Source: Arachis hypogaea (Eukaryota > Streptophyta > Magnoliopsida > Fabales > Fabaceae). From it: 64,000 nucleotides of DNA. The number at the start of each line of letters is the position of its first letter. Position 1 is the stretch's first letter. Positions 23,871-37,163 of this stretch are shown here, piece by piece. The translations under genes and the position numbers were made by a program. Below the pieces are notes generated by a model that saw nothing but the letters and a program-made list of their open reading frames with translations, did no database searches and was not told the origin of the DNA. The stretch spans positions 98,910,561 through 98,974,560 of the forward strand of contig NC_092039.1 of NCBI RefSeq assembly GCF_003086295.3, in the 5' to 3' direction.

Positions 23871-25088
23871 ACTACATTTTAAAATACCGTTGGGGTCAAA
23901 ATCCTAGCAGAGACGTTAGAGAGAGGCATAACAAAAAAGATTATTTTGATATAGAATATACTCTTATACTCTTCTTTTTTTGTCTTTTAAACCTATTTGA
24001 ATGAACTTAAATATTAAATCATTTAGTCATATAATAATATTGTTTAAATTATGCATGCTAAATTAAATATTGTGTGAGATTAAGACTAATTTTTTTGAAT
24101 ATAAAAAACTTTTTGGTGTAATATTTTATGGTATTTTTTAAAATTTAAAAAAAAATAATACGGCTTTTACATATTCTATATTTTAATTAATAAATATATA
24201 TACAGAAAGTGTATTATTTTGTCCCAAAATTTAAAAAAATATCATAAAATTTAATAATTGAATATTGTATCAAAATTTTACCGATATATATATATATATA
24301 TATATAAAATAAACGTGAGATTAACACTAAATTTATTGACTTACTATTATTTAACTTTTTTTGTTGATCGTTTTTGCAAGGCCGTCTCATCAGTCATCGC
24401 ATTTAAATCGTCAAAACTCTATCCGCACCGTTTCCGTGCTTTGAGTTATTGTCTGGTTACAGTAGTTCAGCTTTATCTGTATCTCAAAAATTCCCCCCTT
24501 AAACATGACTGCGTCGCATTCTAGATTTGTCACTTTCTCACATTTAAAAGAGAGAAGGGGAAAAAAAAAAGGAGTGGGAGAGACTCGTATGTTGGATAAG
24601 CACTTGATTAGCTAATTTAATTAATAGTAATAATATTATATATTTTGGAAAAGTTTTGTATACAAGTTTAAATGTTAGTCAACACTCACAACTTAAAAGT
24701 TGATTTAATTAATTGTATATCAAATTAATGAAATCTATTTTTATTATGTATATTTAAAGAAACTGCGTTAAATTTGACCTTTTATTTGTGTAAACTTTAA
24801 AACCAATAAAATCAACATAGTAGCCATTCAGGATACAAAGTCATTGGTTCACTATTAAATATAATTATTTATGTATTTTTATTTATTAGTTTAAATTTTT
24901 TTAAAAAATAATTTTATAATATGATATATAAATTAAACAAAAAACTCTTGCATGACAAAACATATTAAAGATATAATTATTTACATACATTTTCTATTAA
25001 TTTATGCTTTAAAACGAAATGATTTCATAACATTCACATATTTTGTTGTCTAACAATTATTTCCTCACACCAAGTATATATGTATTAT
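23871..25088. other. AT-rich intergenic stretch
   Basis: The LINE-A 5' end lies near 23870. The rest is AT-rich and has a TA-dinucleotide run at about 24284-24306. No gene or element is recognised. Confidence 0.5.
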
Positions 25089-26197
25089 CACTACAAAAAA
25101 AGGTTTTTGATACACTTTTAAAGTGTACCAAAAAGTAAGAAAAAGCATAGCCACAACTTGTGGCCACACTTTTGCAGGAGTGACATGCGTAGCGTGTGGT
25201 TGTTCTATCAGTACGCTTTTATTAAGCTATGGACATGCTTACTTTATTGCCACACTGTTTTCTATTGTCACACTTTAAAAATGTGACTTTATGTATAACT
25301 TTATAGCCACGTTTTTTAAGCGTATTCTTTGGTGGACATATACCCACGCTTGAAAAGCGTATCAATAGTTGAAAATATGACTACGTGTTTGAAGCGTACC
25401 GATCGTTGAAGATATGGTCATGCTTTTAAAGCGTGCTAATATTTAAAGATATGATTATGCTTTTGAAGCACGTCAATTGTTTGGTTATAGCGACATTTTT
25501 TTAGTGTGGCTGTTGACGACTACTGTACAATATGACCACTCTTTTTAAGCGTGGCTATAAGTTAACTCAAAAAATCTATTATTCTTCTTTTTTATTAATC
25601 TTCCTAATAAAACCTTTCAAAATTCATATATAATTTTAAATCATAGTTTAAAAGAGTAATTCAAATTATGACAAAAAAATTATGTATATAATTTTAAATC
25701 AATCAATCCAACATACATAAACTTGTCACAAAAAAAAAGACTTTAATCACATGACAGCATTCTAACAAAGTACTAGAAATCAAAATCATAACAACTACTC
25801 TTAAATTTTTAATATATGAATATGAATTACAATTTCAACAACTATCACATATCTATTTTCTTTACTTATTTTATTATAAAATATCAAAATTCATGATTAA
25901 TGTGATCATCCATTATGAACATTAGGTGTTGCCAAATAAAAAAAAATTAATGATGAATGGTTTAATACTCTCCAGTTTAGCAATTATATCAATAATTTGG
26001 TTAATTCAGTTAAATAAAGGATAATAAATTATTCATAAAATTAAGGTATTGAATAATACATCAAACAGAACACCAATGTTCTCTCTAATATATCTAAATC
26101 AAGTTGTAAGGTTTATTATTTCTATTGATGCAGGTACCTAAAAACTGACTTCATCTTTGATTTTCTTGGATATATGTCTTGGGATTTCATATTCAAG

Positions 26198-29100
26198 CAT
26201 GACAAGAAAATAGAATATTTGAAATAAAAAATTTGTATCAAAATTAAAATTGTTATAAATTATAATTTTTTTGTAACAATAATTAGTTATTGTTGCAGAA
26301 TAAAAATATTTTTTAATAATAAAAAAATTTGTTATAAAATATTTTAATATTTTGTAATAACATGATTTTTTTGTTACAAATTATATTGGCTTTTGTATTG
26401 AATTGTTATTTTGTTATAAAATGTTATAATATTGTTGCAAAAATTTAAAATATTTTATAACAAAGTATCTATTTGTTTCAAAAACTCTAAATATTTTGTC
26501 ACAAAAAATTAATTTGTCACAAAATACAATATTTTTGCAACAAGTTATTTATGTAGAACATTTAAAGATTTTTTGTAACTAATAAGAAATTTTGTTTTAA
26601 GATATTAAATGTAAGTTTCCGAATTTTTGAAAATTAAAATAATGATGAGTTGTTTATGATTTATTATATTTGTTTAGAATTTTATATTCAAAAAATTATA
26701 TTACTAAAAATATTTAAGTCAAATTGATGATACTTTGAGTTTAAAATTATTTTGGACTCATAAATTCCATAATAATTAAGTATTTTTTATTTAAAATTTT
26801 AATAATTAAGAAATAATGAGGATTTGATAATTTAATTTGAAAAATTAGAATTTATAATTTAATTTATGAACTAAAAAAACTAATTAGATTATCTCTAATT
26901 TAAAATTAAAATAGTTATTTGAAACCAATTAGTAAGTTGATAAATAAATAGTGTTTTTAAAGTAGAAAACAAAGAAAAAAGAAGAAAACAAAGAAGAGAA
27001 AGTGAACGAGGGTGAATGAAGAAGAAGGGAGGAAGGAGGGGAAGGCGCCATCGTGTTTGGTTTTCCGCGTTCACACTGCTTCGGCATTATCGCCAAGCAT
27101 GTGTTCGGCCCTTGTTTGTTGTGCTTCTGCCTCTGTTTTGCCGAGCTTCCGCCTTTGTTTTGCTATGCATCCACCGCCGCTTCGCCGTGTTTCTTCTACC
27201 GCTTCTCCAGTCTCTGCTCAGTCTCTATTCCGTCACGTGTTCGAGTTTCTGTTCAATCTTTGTTCTGCTGTTGTTCAGTCATTTGTTCAGCCATCTTCTT
27301 CGCGTGTTGAAGTTCAAACTCCTTCCCCCTCTTCTGTTAAATTTCAGAAATATGAAAACCTCTTGTAATTTTAAATTTTCTAAATTTTTAGTGTTTCTCA
27401 TTATTAATTCTTTAGAGTTTTTTTTAATTTGTTTTTTTATTATGATTTTGGTTCTAATTATTTGATTTTAATTTTTTTTAGCATATTTCTGTAATTTGGT
27501 AAGTAGAATTCTTTTAATTTTATTATTTTATTATCTCTTTTAGTTTTATTCTATTACAGCATTAAAGCAGCACGTGCTGCTCATCTTATCTTATTGCTGA
27601 TGTGTTCATCAATTTTGTATCATTTAAAAGGTAAGTAGTGTTGTTGTTTTAAAATTTCAACATATAAAGTAGCATTTTATCATTAAAATTTAGGTAGTTA
27701 GGGTTTATGATTTATTGATTTAAGATTTTTGTATTGATTTTAGTAGCACGAGCACAAGGTGACAATGGGGCACCAGAAGCACGCTCTTTTCTACATATGT
27801 AGTGTAGGATCAAATAACTTCTTGACTGCTCCCTACATGCCTTGACGAACTCCAAGCTTAGCAATTTCTCAGGGTATGCCCATATCTTCGTGGTGAAACA
27901 ATAATACTTCACACGCAGTCACTGGTCATCTTTTCTTGATTTAACTATTCCGCACATGTAAAATACATGCAAATAAGTTTTATTGTCTATATAAGAATGC
28001 AATAAATGAGTATGCAAAATTTAAATAAGTCTTTGGCATCCCATGTAATAAACCCTACCTTGACAAAAATAGTGTTCTACAAAATTTCTCTGATGGAGTC
28101 ACTACTGGATTGTAAATTTAGATAGAACACTTTTTCATAACATAAGGCAGTGTCTAAGTTAACTATTGGAATGAGTAAATTTAAAAGTTGAACCGTGGAG
28201 AGGAAAATTTTGGAATATGCAAGTTTAGTAAGACACATAAGTTAGCAATATCCGGGAAGTGTAAACTGGGATTACATCATACAAGTTGAATGGTCGATTT
28301 AAGGCAACACCTACTACATGCCCTATGATTGTTAATAATGGACAGTCTAATTTGATAAATACCAGATAGGAGCCAATAAATGAAAAAGGTATATGATGAT
28401 ATTATTCACACCTTGGAATGATATCACTGATTCAAACAAAGAAGAAGAGAAAGCAATGCAAGAAAATGTAGAGAAAAAGAAACTCTTCAACTTTAGAGAG
28501 GCTCTGTCTGTCCCAAAAGACTAATAATTATTCTAGCTTGATAAACCTTCCTCATAGACCCCCCGTTCTACATATAGACTCACAAGTCATAAGAACCTGG
28601 GTTTGTTTTTTGTTTTTTGTTTTTTTTATCTTCATATGAGAGATCCAAACTGATATATACTTTGATTATGTTTCTAATTGTAATTTGTGCTATTTTATGT
28701 TTCTAATTTTTAGTTTAGTTTTTCATATTTACAGAAGTGTCAAAATGATGACAACATGCCAACTACATGACTCAAGAATATTTTGATTCATGGAAACATT
28801 AATCTATATAGAATTTTTGTATTGTGGTTGAACTTGTAGAACTAACTTTAATGCAATTTTGCTTTAAAATAATCTTAATTAAATGAAAGATGTTTGAATT
28901 ATCTATGTTATTATATATTATATAAATATTGATTTACTCAGTAGATTAGTTAATATATTAATTAATTAAAAAATAATATAATTTGGTAAATTATATGTAT
29001 AATTTGTATTAAAATTGTTACAAAATAAATATTGTCCTTTTGTAACTAAAAGAATGAAAAATGTGACAAAACTGAGTTATATTTTGTAACAAAATTTTAT

Positions 29101-31045
29101 TATAGGAAATATTATATTATTACAAAAAATATTTCACAGGATAAAATTTGTTATCACTTTTATAACTAATTCTAATTTTTATATTGTTGAGTTTACGAAC
29201 TAAATTATGATTAAGATGATGAGTAAAATATTAGTGGATTAATATTAAATTGTTTGTGATGAGAATAATTTTGTTTAATGTGCAGAAAACAAAAAGAATT
29301 GAAACTGGCCCAAGAAGCATGAAATACAGGCCCACAAACACACACAAAATCATGGCCCAATGATTATTTGTTCCATCCCAAAAGTATCTCATTTGAAACG
29401 AAAACAAGCCCTTTAGCAAAATAAAAGAAAGAAAGAAACTGGCCCAAATAAAAGCATGAAGCCCATACTGGTGATTCTGTCCAAACCTAAGCTTCCAACT
29501 TAGTCTCTAACTAACTGAATTAATTCCCTTTTCATTTGAAAAATTCACCATACTACTAAAAGTCAAATCTTCTCTTCTCTCTCTTCTCTTTTCTTACATC
29601 ACATCACTCTCTGAAACAAGAAAAAAAAAGAAAAAAAATTCTAAAGTTAGGGTAAAGGGAAGAACGAAAAGCAAGTTAACGTTCTCAAGCAAAAAAAGAA
29701 AGAAGAAGGGCTACAACAAAAGGGAATATCTCATTAGAAAAGAAAATCACAAAAAGGTGATTTCTCTATTTGTGCTTCAATAAAGAATGTTGAAGAAATC
29801 TTCTATGTGCCAAGCACTGTTCTGGAAACTATAAAGAAAGTGAAATCAATGGTGCTCTGCTGGATATCTACGGTCAAGAAACAAACTTGGGACCAAAGTA
29901 AAGATGCACGACCCATATTCAAGAAGCATGAAGAAAAAAGATGAAAGAGAAAGATACGGTTGCATGTCACTACTTCTGTCTTCTCTCTCATCTGTGAACA
30001 CCGCTACTGATTTTGATTGATTAGAGAAGAAGACAAACAAAGTGATGAAGATGGTTCAAGCCTTGAAAGCTTCACTCCTCTATAGTAGGGGCGAACGACC
30101 AAGGATTGAGCAAGAGAGAAAGAGCACTAGTTTTTGTTTCCATAGCTCCCTAAGCTATTATGTTCTTCTCCTTTATGGTATTCATTTTGTAATTCTTTTT
30201 CTCAGTTTAGTCTGTCTGAGTTTCAATGGTAAAAGACAAATGGTGAGATTTGTTTGTAAAAGCTATTGAGTGGAAAAAGGTAGTGAGCTATACTTGGAGA
30301 AAAAGCCTAAGTTGTCTCAAAAATTCTTTGTAAGTTTTTCTATTTTGTGGTCATGATCCTCAAGGAATTCCCTTGCAAGTTGGGTTAGCACTTTGCAGTT
30401 AAAAACTAGGGTGAGTCCTAGTCAAGTTCAGGTTGGGTTAGAATCTGGATTTGTCCTAGATAAGATTGGGTAGATCCTAGGGAGAATTGGTAATTGTACT
30501 CTATTGAAAAGATAGTGAAATTCCATCATTGTTGTGATGGAGACTGGATGTAGGCTACATTGCACTCGGTAACCAAACCAGGATATATCTGTGTGTCATT
30601 CTCTATTCTCTTCTTTGTTTTTGGTTCTTCAGTATAGGAGACAAAAATAAAATATCTTCTAATTTCTCTACTCTGCAACATTTTACTTTAAGACTTCTTG
30701 CAAGCAACTCTGCTCTGGATCCTTCCTCATTAGGAGACAAAACCAAAGTCTCTCCTGTATTCTAATCACAGTCTCAATAGAACGTAAGGTTACAAGCAGA
30801 AGTACAAAGGAGGCAAGATTCAACTCCCATTCTCTTAGACATTGATAACCATCATATATTAAAATAATTTGTTACAAAATATTACTTATATTGTAACAGT
30901 TTTATTTTTTGTTACAAAATTTTTTTGTAACGGGACATACTACAACAACTCTATAACAATTTTTTTGTTATAAATTTCTTTCATTTCAAAATTTTGATTT
31001 TTTGTAACAATTTTTTTGTTACAAATACTGTTTTTTCTTATAGTG
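26198..31045. mobile_element. Inner CACTA-type transposon, TSD AAG
   Basis: The left end CATGACAAGAAAATAG is a mutated CACTACAAGAAAA. The right end reads TTCTTATAGTG, the inverse of CACTATAAGAA. Both are flanked by AAG (26195-26197, 31046-31048), the 3-bp duplication of CACTA elements. Subterminal arrays of TTTGTAACAAAAT-like motifs fill 26230-26600 and 28980-29160 and recur at 30870-31025. A GC-richer stretch at 27000-27340 resembles an untranslated leader. No transposase domain is seen, so it is non-autonomous. Confidence 0.75.
29185..30854. mobile_element. Solo LTR, TSD TATAT
   Basis: This 1670-bp LTR runs from TGTTGAGTTTACG to GATAACCATCA, flanked by TATAT at 29180-29184 and 30855-30859. 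There is no partner LTR or internal region, so it is a solo LTR left by recombination. The family is not recognised, and the orientation is uncertain. Confidence 0.85.
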
Positions 31046-32049
31046 AAGGTTCTAGTTCTTCTCCCAACCCAATTTACCTTAGTTAGCTTCAGCAGGAAAA
31101 GACAAGCCCCTAAATTATGTCTAAATTCCTAAAACTGATAAAGATGAATGGCATCACACGTTTATTTGGTTAAACAATTTATCTCCTAATAGCAATGTTT
31201 CAATTTCATAGAGTAATTAATTTTAGCATATCAATTTTTGCAAATTTTGTAGGGCCAAAGTGTATGTAACACAACAAACAAATTTGCATACATTGAAACA
31301 AAGAAACAAAGAATAAAAATAAGTACCTTGTGTTATAGTGAGGGTCGAGTGGTAATAAGAGTTACGAGAGACAACGACAAGTGCTGATGACGGAGGAGCC
31401 TTGGCGGGAGGAGCGACGATTGAGGGAGAGGCAATGACCGATTACAAGTTGTTAAGGGAGGAGCAAAACAGAGTAAGTGTCGACAGAGGTAGGGTTTGCA
31501 AGAGAGAGTGAACTTTGAGGGAGACCTTGCAAGCGAGAGGGCATACCGATGAAGGGTGCGCCAACGGAGGCAGCTCCGATGGAAGGTTTCGAGGGTTGCA
31601 AGAGAGGGTTATAAGGATGATCGAGCTCTCGGTTTTTTTTCTCTGGGTTTCGATGATGAAGAGGCCATAGTTGCGAGGGTACTTTATCTGAGGTTTTTCA
31701 GGGTTCTCTTTTAGTGAAAAAATTAGAAGTGTATTGGATAAAAAATTGGTGGAAAATATAATTTTTTTGTGGGAACTTTGTTGCCATGCTTTTTTAGGGT
31801 GCCCAAATAATTAGAGGATATGGTCATGCTTGAAAATTGTGACGGTAAGAAAACAAACTAGCCACACTTCAAAAGCGTGCCTGTTTCTTTCTATGGCCAC
31901 CCTTTGGCTAGCGTATATCTAAAATGTGGCCAAATCACTAATCAATCACCACCCTTATAAAAGTGTGGCCATTAATCTCTTTTGACCATGCTTTTGAAGC
32001 ATGGCAAGAAAAGCATGTGACGACATGACTTTTTTTTTGCAGCATGTAC

Positions 32050-32757
32050 ATTTTTTTTTTACAAAGGCAAGATATTGTATTCCATTCATTGATGAAATCG
32101 AATACAAGATTGGTCCAACAAAGGACAACAACAAGGATAATCTAGTCCAAAAGAGGACATTAATAGGCTAAAATAGAAAAACTAAAAAATAATACAATTT
32201 CTAAGAACCAAATAAATCAAATCAACTCTATCAACTTTGGTGAGAGAAAAAAACAAGCTTTTTCTTCGGTGAGATTGACTATAGAACTTGCGACCTCCAT
32301 GGGTGAAAGGCGCTTATCTTCAAAAACAAAAAGTTCCTAGCCTTCCATAACTACCACACAAGACAAGTCACAAGATGCAGTTTCTTCTTTGCATTAGTAC
32401 TTCTGCACAAAAGACCGGTGAGATTTCAAGAGGTTCCGGAATGGGTAATTCGGCCAAACTTCAAGCTGCAGTTGAGTTTGGACAAGATACTAGTAGGTAA
32501 GTCATTGATTTATCTGATTGTTGGTATTTTGGGCATACCGAAGTTATTCCATAAATTTTCTTATGGAGCTTTTGTTGAAATAAGATCCCTTCATGTATAG
32601 AAATTTTTTTTTTCAGTTAACATCTTAGATTTTAGAGGGATATCTACAGAAATTTTTGCTTACATATATCTGGGAGCTTTTCTACTACCGCAGAAAATTG
32701 CTAGTATACCAGTGGATAAGTTGAAGACACTGAATATTAAAGATTTTCTCTCTATAC
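32050..32757 (-). pseudogene. LINE-B 3' end with poly-A tail
   Basis: The minus strand ends in a poly-A run (T-run 32051-32060) after text typical of plant LINE 3' ends (CAATGAATGGAATACAAT). Coding remnants include LVWWLWKARNF and SAFHPW, like the LINE RNase H-proximal C-terminus. Many stops are present. Confidence 0.7.
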
Positions 32758-34634
32758 TGATGTGTGGAAAACGATCCAACACAAAACTCACCGCCAAGTG
32801 TACCGGGTCGCATCAAGTAGTAATTACTCACATGAGTGAGGTCGATCCCACAGGGATTGAAGGACTGAGCAATTTTAGTTAAGTGGTTAGTTTAGTTAAG
32901 CGAACGGTTTATGATTTGAGTGAATCGTAACCAACAGAAGCTAAATTGCATGAAAATAAAAGGGAGAGGGGAAATTGACAGTAAAGTAGAGTGCAGAAGA
33001 GATAAGAGAGCTGAAACTTAAATTGCAAGAAAAGTAAATTGCAGAAACTTAAATTACAAGAAATGTAAATGGTTGAAGCTTAGAGTGCAAGAAATATAAA
33101 TTGTTTGAATTATAAAGGGCTTTAGGAGCTGGGATTTCAGAAATTAAACAAGAGAAAGTAAATGACAATCAACAGAGAAGTAGAGGATGAATTAAACTGC
33201 AGTAGATCTAAATAGAAAAGAAGAATTGCTTGAAGAAGCAAAACAGAAAGTAAATTCAGTTCAATTGCAATAACTATAAAAGAGAAGTTGAAGATCTCAG
33301 GGGTTGAATGAGACTAGAGAACAAGTCTAGATCTCAATTCCTTCCTTGATCCAACAGAGAACAATTGCAGAAGAAGTAGAGATGAAAACAGTAAAGGACA
33401 CTTAGATCCAAATCACAATTCTTTGAAATTATGCAGAAAGTAAACAAATAGAGATCTCAGATCAAGAATGAAACAGAATTTCTTCAATTCTCAATCCAAG
33501 ATTCAAAATAAAGCAAGAAATGTATAAGGATGAACTAGGAAGAAGAAAACTCAGCTCTCAATCCCAATTCAAAGCTAAAATATCAAAGTGAGCTAAAATA
33601 AAACTAAAAACAAAAGAGAGTTAAAAAGTAAGCAAAAAGGTCCTCTACAAATCAAACTAACTCCTATTTATACACTTTCTATTTTTGATCTTTGAGCCTT
33701 GAATTGGGATTTTGACCTTGATGGAATTGGGTTGAGGATCGCTCCAATTAGTTGCCCTTAGTGTTGAGAAGAGATTTGTGCAAAGTTTGAATACTGATGC
33801 TTCAAGTTTGAGTCAACGTCTGAGGACCAACGTTGACTCAAACGCCACTTTGAATCAAATCAGCAAAAACCAGAAAGGTTTGCTATCATTGGCGTTTGAC
33901 TCAACGTTGGAGGGCCAACGTCAGCGAATCCATGCGTACGCGTACCGCGCGCTTAAGCGCCCATTGCTTTTATTGTATCCGCGCGTGCGCGGCATTGACG
34001 CGTGCGCGTCGATTCTAATTTTTCCAATCTCAATTCTAGGCTGAGCATCGTGGATGTTGGAGGTAGCGTTTGAGGTAACATTGGACCTCCAACGTTCAGT
34101 TGTGGCACGTACGCGCACCGTACGTTTCCGCGTGGATGCCAAAATTTGCTGCTTTTACGCGTACGCAAAATGTACGCGCTCGCGCAACTCAAAATTCCTT
34201 CAGCCCCAGAATTGATCATTTCTTTATTACGTTGGGGTTAACGTTGGACCCCCAACGCCACCTCCAACGTGAGCATCAGCCATGTTTTCAACGTTTGAGG
34301 CAACGTTGGTGGTCCAACTTGGCCACCAACGTTGCTTCCTCTTCATCCTTTCCATGCTCTTTCTTCAACCTTCCTCCATACTTCCCTTCACTTATCTTCA
34401 ACCAATAAATGCTTCAAAGCCTTGCCAAAGTCATGAGAATTCTAATCATTCTTAGCATACAGATAATTATAGCATAATTCTCATGAAATTGTATCAAATT
34501 ACTCATGGTTGAATGAATATAGGCATACATGAATTTCTATCCAAATGACTTACTTATGACTCAAGAAAGTGCATAAAAGCTATCAAAAACAAAAAAAAAG
34601 GCTAGTAAAACTAGCCTAAGATGCCCTGACATCA
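32758..34634 (-). mobile_element. Solo LTR with AACGTTGG-type array, TSD TATAC/TATGC
   Basis: This 1877-bp LTR begins TGATGTGTGG and ends CCTGACATCA, giving inverted TGATGT/ACATCA ends. The flanks are TATAC (32753-32757) and TATGC (34635-34639), with one mismatch. GGTCGATCCCACAGG near its left end marks minus orientation by comparison with the other LTRs. A minus-strand TATA box TATAAATAGG lies at 33663-33672, with a motif array upstream at 33814-34336. Confidence 0.85.
33814..34336. repeat. AACGTTGG/CCAACGTT and GCGCG motif array in U3
   Basis: At least ten inverted pieces such as CCAACGTT, AACGTTGG and GGCGTTTGA are mixed with CGCGTACGCG-type palindromes (33930-34010, 34100-34185). The array ends about 140 bases upstream of the TATA box. 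Confidence 0.8.
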
Positions 34635-35113
34635 TATGCTAGGTTAGTTTATCTTCCTCTTGAGTAATTATGGTCTGCAATATGGCATGTGACAAATTCT
34701 ATTCAAATGTCTATTAAATCAATTCATAATGCTATTGTCTATTTTCTATGATTAGTTCTAAAACCCATCTAATTTGTTGATTTAGGGTTGGAAAAAAGTG
34801 ATCACTAATAGGTTTAAGCTATTTGATTCAAGGGTTTTCAAGGATTCTAACTTAATTTCCTCCACCTATATTCCATAAGATATTTTTTTTGTCAGGTACT
34901 ATTCTACCTTCTAAATGGTTTCTCTACCCCCAGAAAAAATTTGCATGAATTTTAGCTTTTAGGAAGGCTAAGTACTTGAAGTACTTACTTTTATAGACTT
35001 TGTGAATTAGTGAATATTCTTTTGTCTATAATCTCCATCTTTGCTTACCAAGAAGAGCTAAATTAAAGGCTTTTTGGTCTTTGAAATTTATACCCCATTG
35101 ATGTTTTGGTCTG
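34635..35113 (-). pseudogene. LINE-B fragment: RT C-terminal region
   Basis: The minus strand reads GINFKDQKAFNLALLGKQRW, then KVYKSKYF, FLKAKIHANFFWG and QEEDKLTWH. These match the conserved region of plant L1 LINEs between reverse transcriptase and zf-RVT. Stops are present. The solo LTRs on either side interrupt an otherwise collinear protein. Confidence 0.82.
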
Positions 35114-36688
35114 TGATGTGGAATTTTTCAAAATCACAATTCGATAAGTGCACTGAATTGTATCAAGTAATATCACGGTGAGTGAATTATCATTTCCACG
35201 AGGATTAAAGTACTAAGCTACAATAATTAATTGATTTTTCTAATTACATGAATCAAATAAACAAAGGAATGAATATGAAAGTAAGGCAAACATGTAACAG
35301 AGGCAATAAAAGTAGCAAACAGTGAAATGTGTAGACAATAACGGTGAGAATGTTAAGGTTTCAGAGATGTTCACTTTCTAGGGGAAAACAATCATTGTAT
35401 TCATTTATTTGAGGCATGCAAAAATCAATCATGACAAATGACAATTAATAAAATTACAATTCTTTGGTAATTCAATTTATCTTTAACCTAATTAATCGCT
35501 AATTCCTTAGTCAAATATTTTAGAAAAGAGGTGAAGCACAATTCTGATTAAATTTCAGATAAGATTCAAGAATAGTCCTTAGGTTGAATTATATGTCACT
35601 TATCCAAGTTAGTCTTAAATAATTAAATCTTACTAAGTGTTGCACATTCTTTGAAAGTCCTAGTTAAACCAAAAAATTGTGAGAAAGAGTTTTCAAGCTG
35701 ATTCCAATATTATTTTTACCAAAACAATATTTAGAATTCAAAACGGAGTTAGAATATTTTCCAATAATTCTAAATCTTTAAGGATGAAGAACAAAAACTC
35801 AATCATGAGATAGATCAAAGCATATACCTCAAATAAAGTAAACACTTAAATTAATAATCCATAAAAAGATGAATAGAGCTCCTAACCTTAACAAAAGAGA
35901 TTAGTTGCTCATAATGCACTAAAATAAAAACTATGAATTCTAAAAATGGCTAGAGGAGAAGAGAAACCCACATGAGTGTCTCACTCCTCTTTAAATACTA
36001 ACCCTAAACCTAATTACTTTAGAATTCAAACCAAATCAAATTAAAACAAAATCAAATCTAAACTAATTAATGTTCCTTTAATAGTTTTCCATCCCAAGTC
36101 AAGCTGCAGATAATTCTTCATAATGGTCCATCAATACTCTAAATCACGAGCCTTGTACTCTTGCTTCAATCATCAATTAAAGTTCTTGAATAATTGAAGG
36201 ATTAGTGAAGGAACCAAAGCCTTAGAGGCGTGAAGCGCAACCCAAGCTAGAAGGAATTGAAGGCCTCTGTGAAGCATACATGAGGCGCACCAAGCCACGT
36301 GTGAGGTGCATGCCTTGTGCGTGAGGCGTAAGGCAAGGATGGCAGCCCTTGGAGCTCTCTGGATACATACGTGAAGCACATGGAACCACAAGTGAGGTGC
36401 ATGGCCATGTGTGAGGTGTAAGGAGAGGGACGTGAGGCACATGGCTTGAGGTGTCCTCTAGGAGTGGACTTGGATGCTCCTTCTATCCTTGTCTTGCTTA
36501 TTTCTTGTGCTTGCTTCTCCTTCTTCTTATTTTTGCTTGACTTCTTTTAAGATATCCTGTAACAAAAGAAATTCACACATTTCAAAGTAATATGCACTAA
36601 ACCATGAATTGATTACTTGAAATAACAAGAATCATTCGCTTATGGAATAAAATTAAGAGGGAAAACTAATAAAGATGCGGATGCATTA
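35114..36688 (-). mobile_element. Solo LTR with GTGAGGCGCATGG-type array, TSD GTCTG/GTCTA
   Basis: This 1575-bp LTR begins TGATGTGGAATTTTT and ends GATGCATTA (probably formerly CA). The flanks are GTCTG (35109-35113) and GTCTA (36689-36693). A minus-strand TATA-like TATTTAAAGAGG lies at 35986-35997. It is the same family as the larger LTR at 46752-50435, which has matching ends. Confidence 0.85.
36227..36445. repeat. GCGTGAAGCGCA-type motif array in U3
   Basis: About eight versions of GTGAGGCGCATGG occur in 220 bases upstream, in LTR orientation, of the TATA-like box. The homologous array in the sister LTR is at 49838-50150. Confidence 0.8.
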
Positions 36689-36693
36689 GTCTA

Positions 36694-37163
36694 CTAACAA
36701 TATTCCAACTAATACACTGTATCCTCTTCTTCGGACCACATTATCATCCCTACCAAAAGTATAGAATCTCTCGTTGGATTTTACTAATTAAAGTCTCTGG
36801 GAGCTTGAAACAAACAGTCGTACCGATGATGTTGATGAGAACTTCCTTCCCACTATTAGACAGTAGAGATCTCTTCCAGTGTTAAAGCTTTTAAGTTACT
36901 TTGTTCTTATTGTAACTAAAAGTTACTATTTTGAATTTTGTACCATTGATAGGAGTTCGAGATATCTATCCTGATTTTCAACATGAGAGATTTGTAAAAT
37001 TTTAGCAAGCATTTTTTTTAATAAAAATAGGAGTGTTTTTGCTTAAAAAGTATAAGATTATCTAAATTCATCATTCGATTACTGATATTTGTAGTAATAT
37101 TTTCATAAAAGTTTAGTATTCTACCTCTTTGACTTTGCAAAACAAAATAAAATCATCTGCAAA
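36694..37163 (-). pseudogene. LINE-B fragment: RT from FADD onward
   Basis: The minus strand starts with FADDFILFCKV (37163 downward) and continues to LSNSGKEVLINIIGTTVCFK. This is the LINE pattern for the RT catalytic block and the region that follows. It is collinear with the other LINE-B pieces. The CACTA element at 37164 interrupts it at the first Phe codon of FADD. Confidence 0.87.

Larger units (their letters stand above)
25089..32044. mobile_element. Outer CACTA-type transposon (decayed right end)
   Basis: The left end is CACTACAAAAAAAGG at 25089. An array of subterminal motifs like GGCCACACTTT and TTTAAGCGTG follows up to about 25560, and the same motif types recur inverted at 31790-32000. 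The right end is decayed (a T-run, then GCAGCA, near 32044). The three-base flanks TAT and TGT do not match well, so the right boundary is approximate. No transposase is recognised. A second CACTA element (26198-31045) sits inside. Confidence 0.6.

Noticed and set aside
24258..24524. Frame beginning with a Tyr/Ile repeat
   Set aside because: It is translated TA microsatellite plus unrelated AT-rich sequence.
27012..27465. Leu/Phe-rich frames in the inner CACTA element
   Set aside because: Three overlapping frames of similar length in a pyrimidine-rich leader-like region; no recognisable protein.
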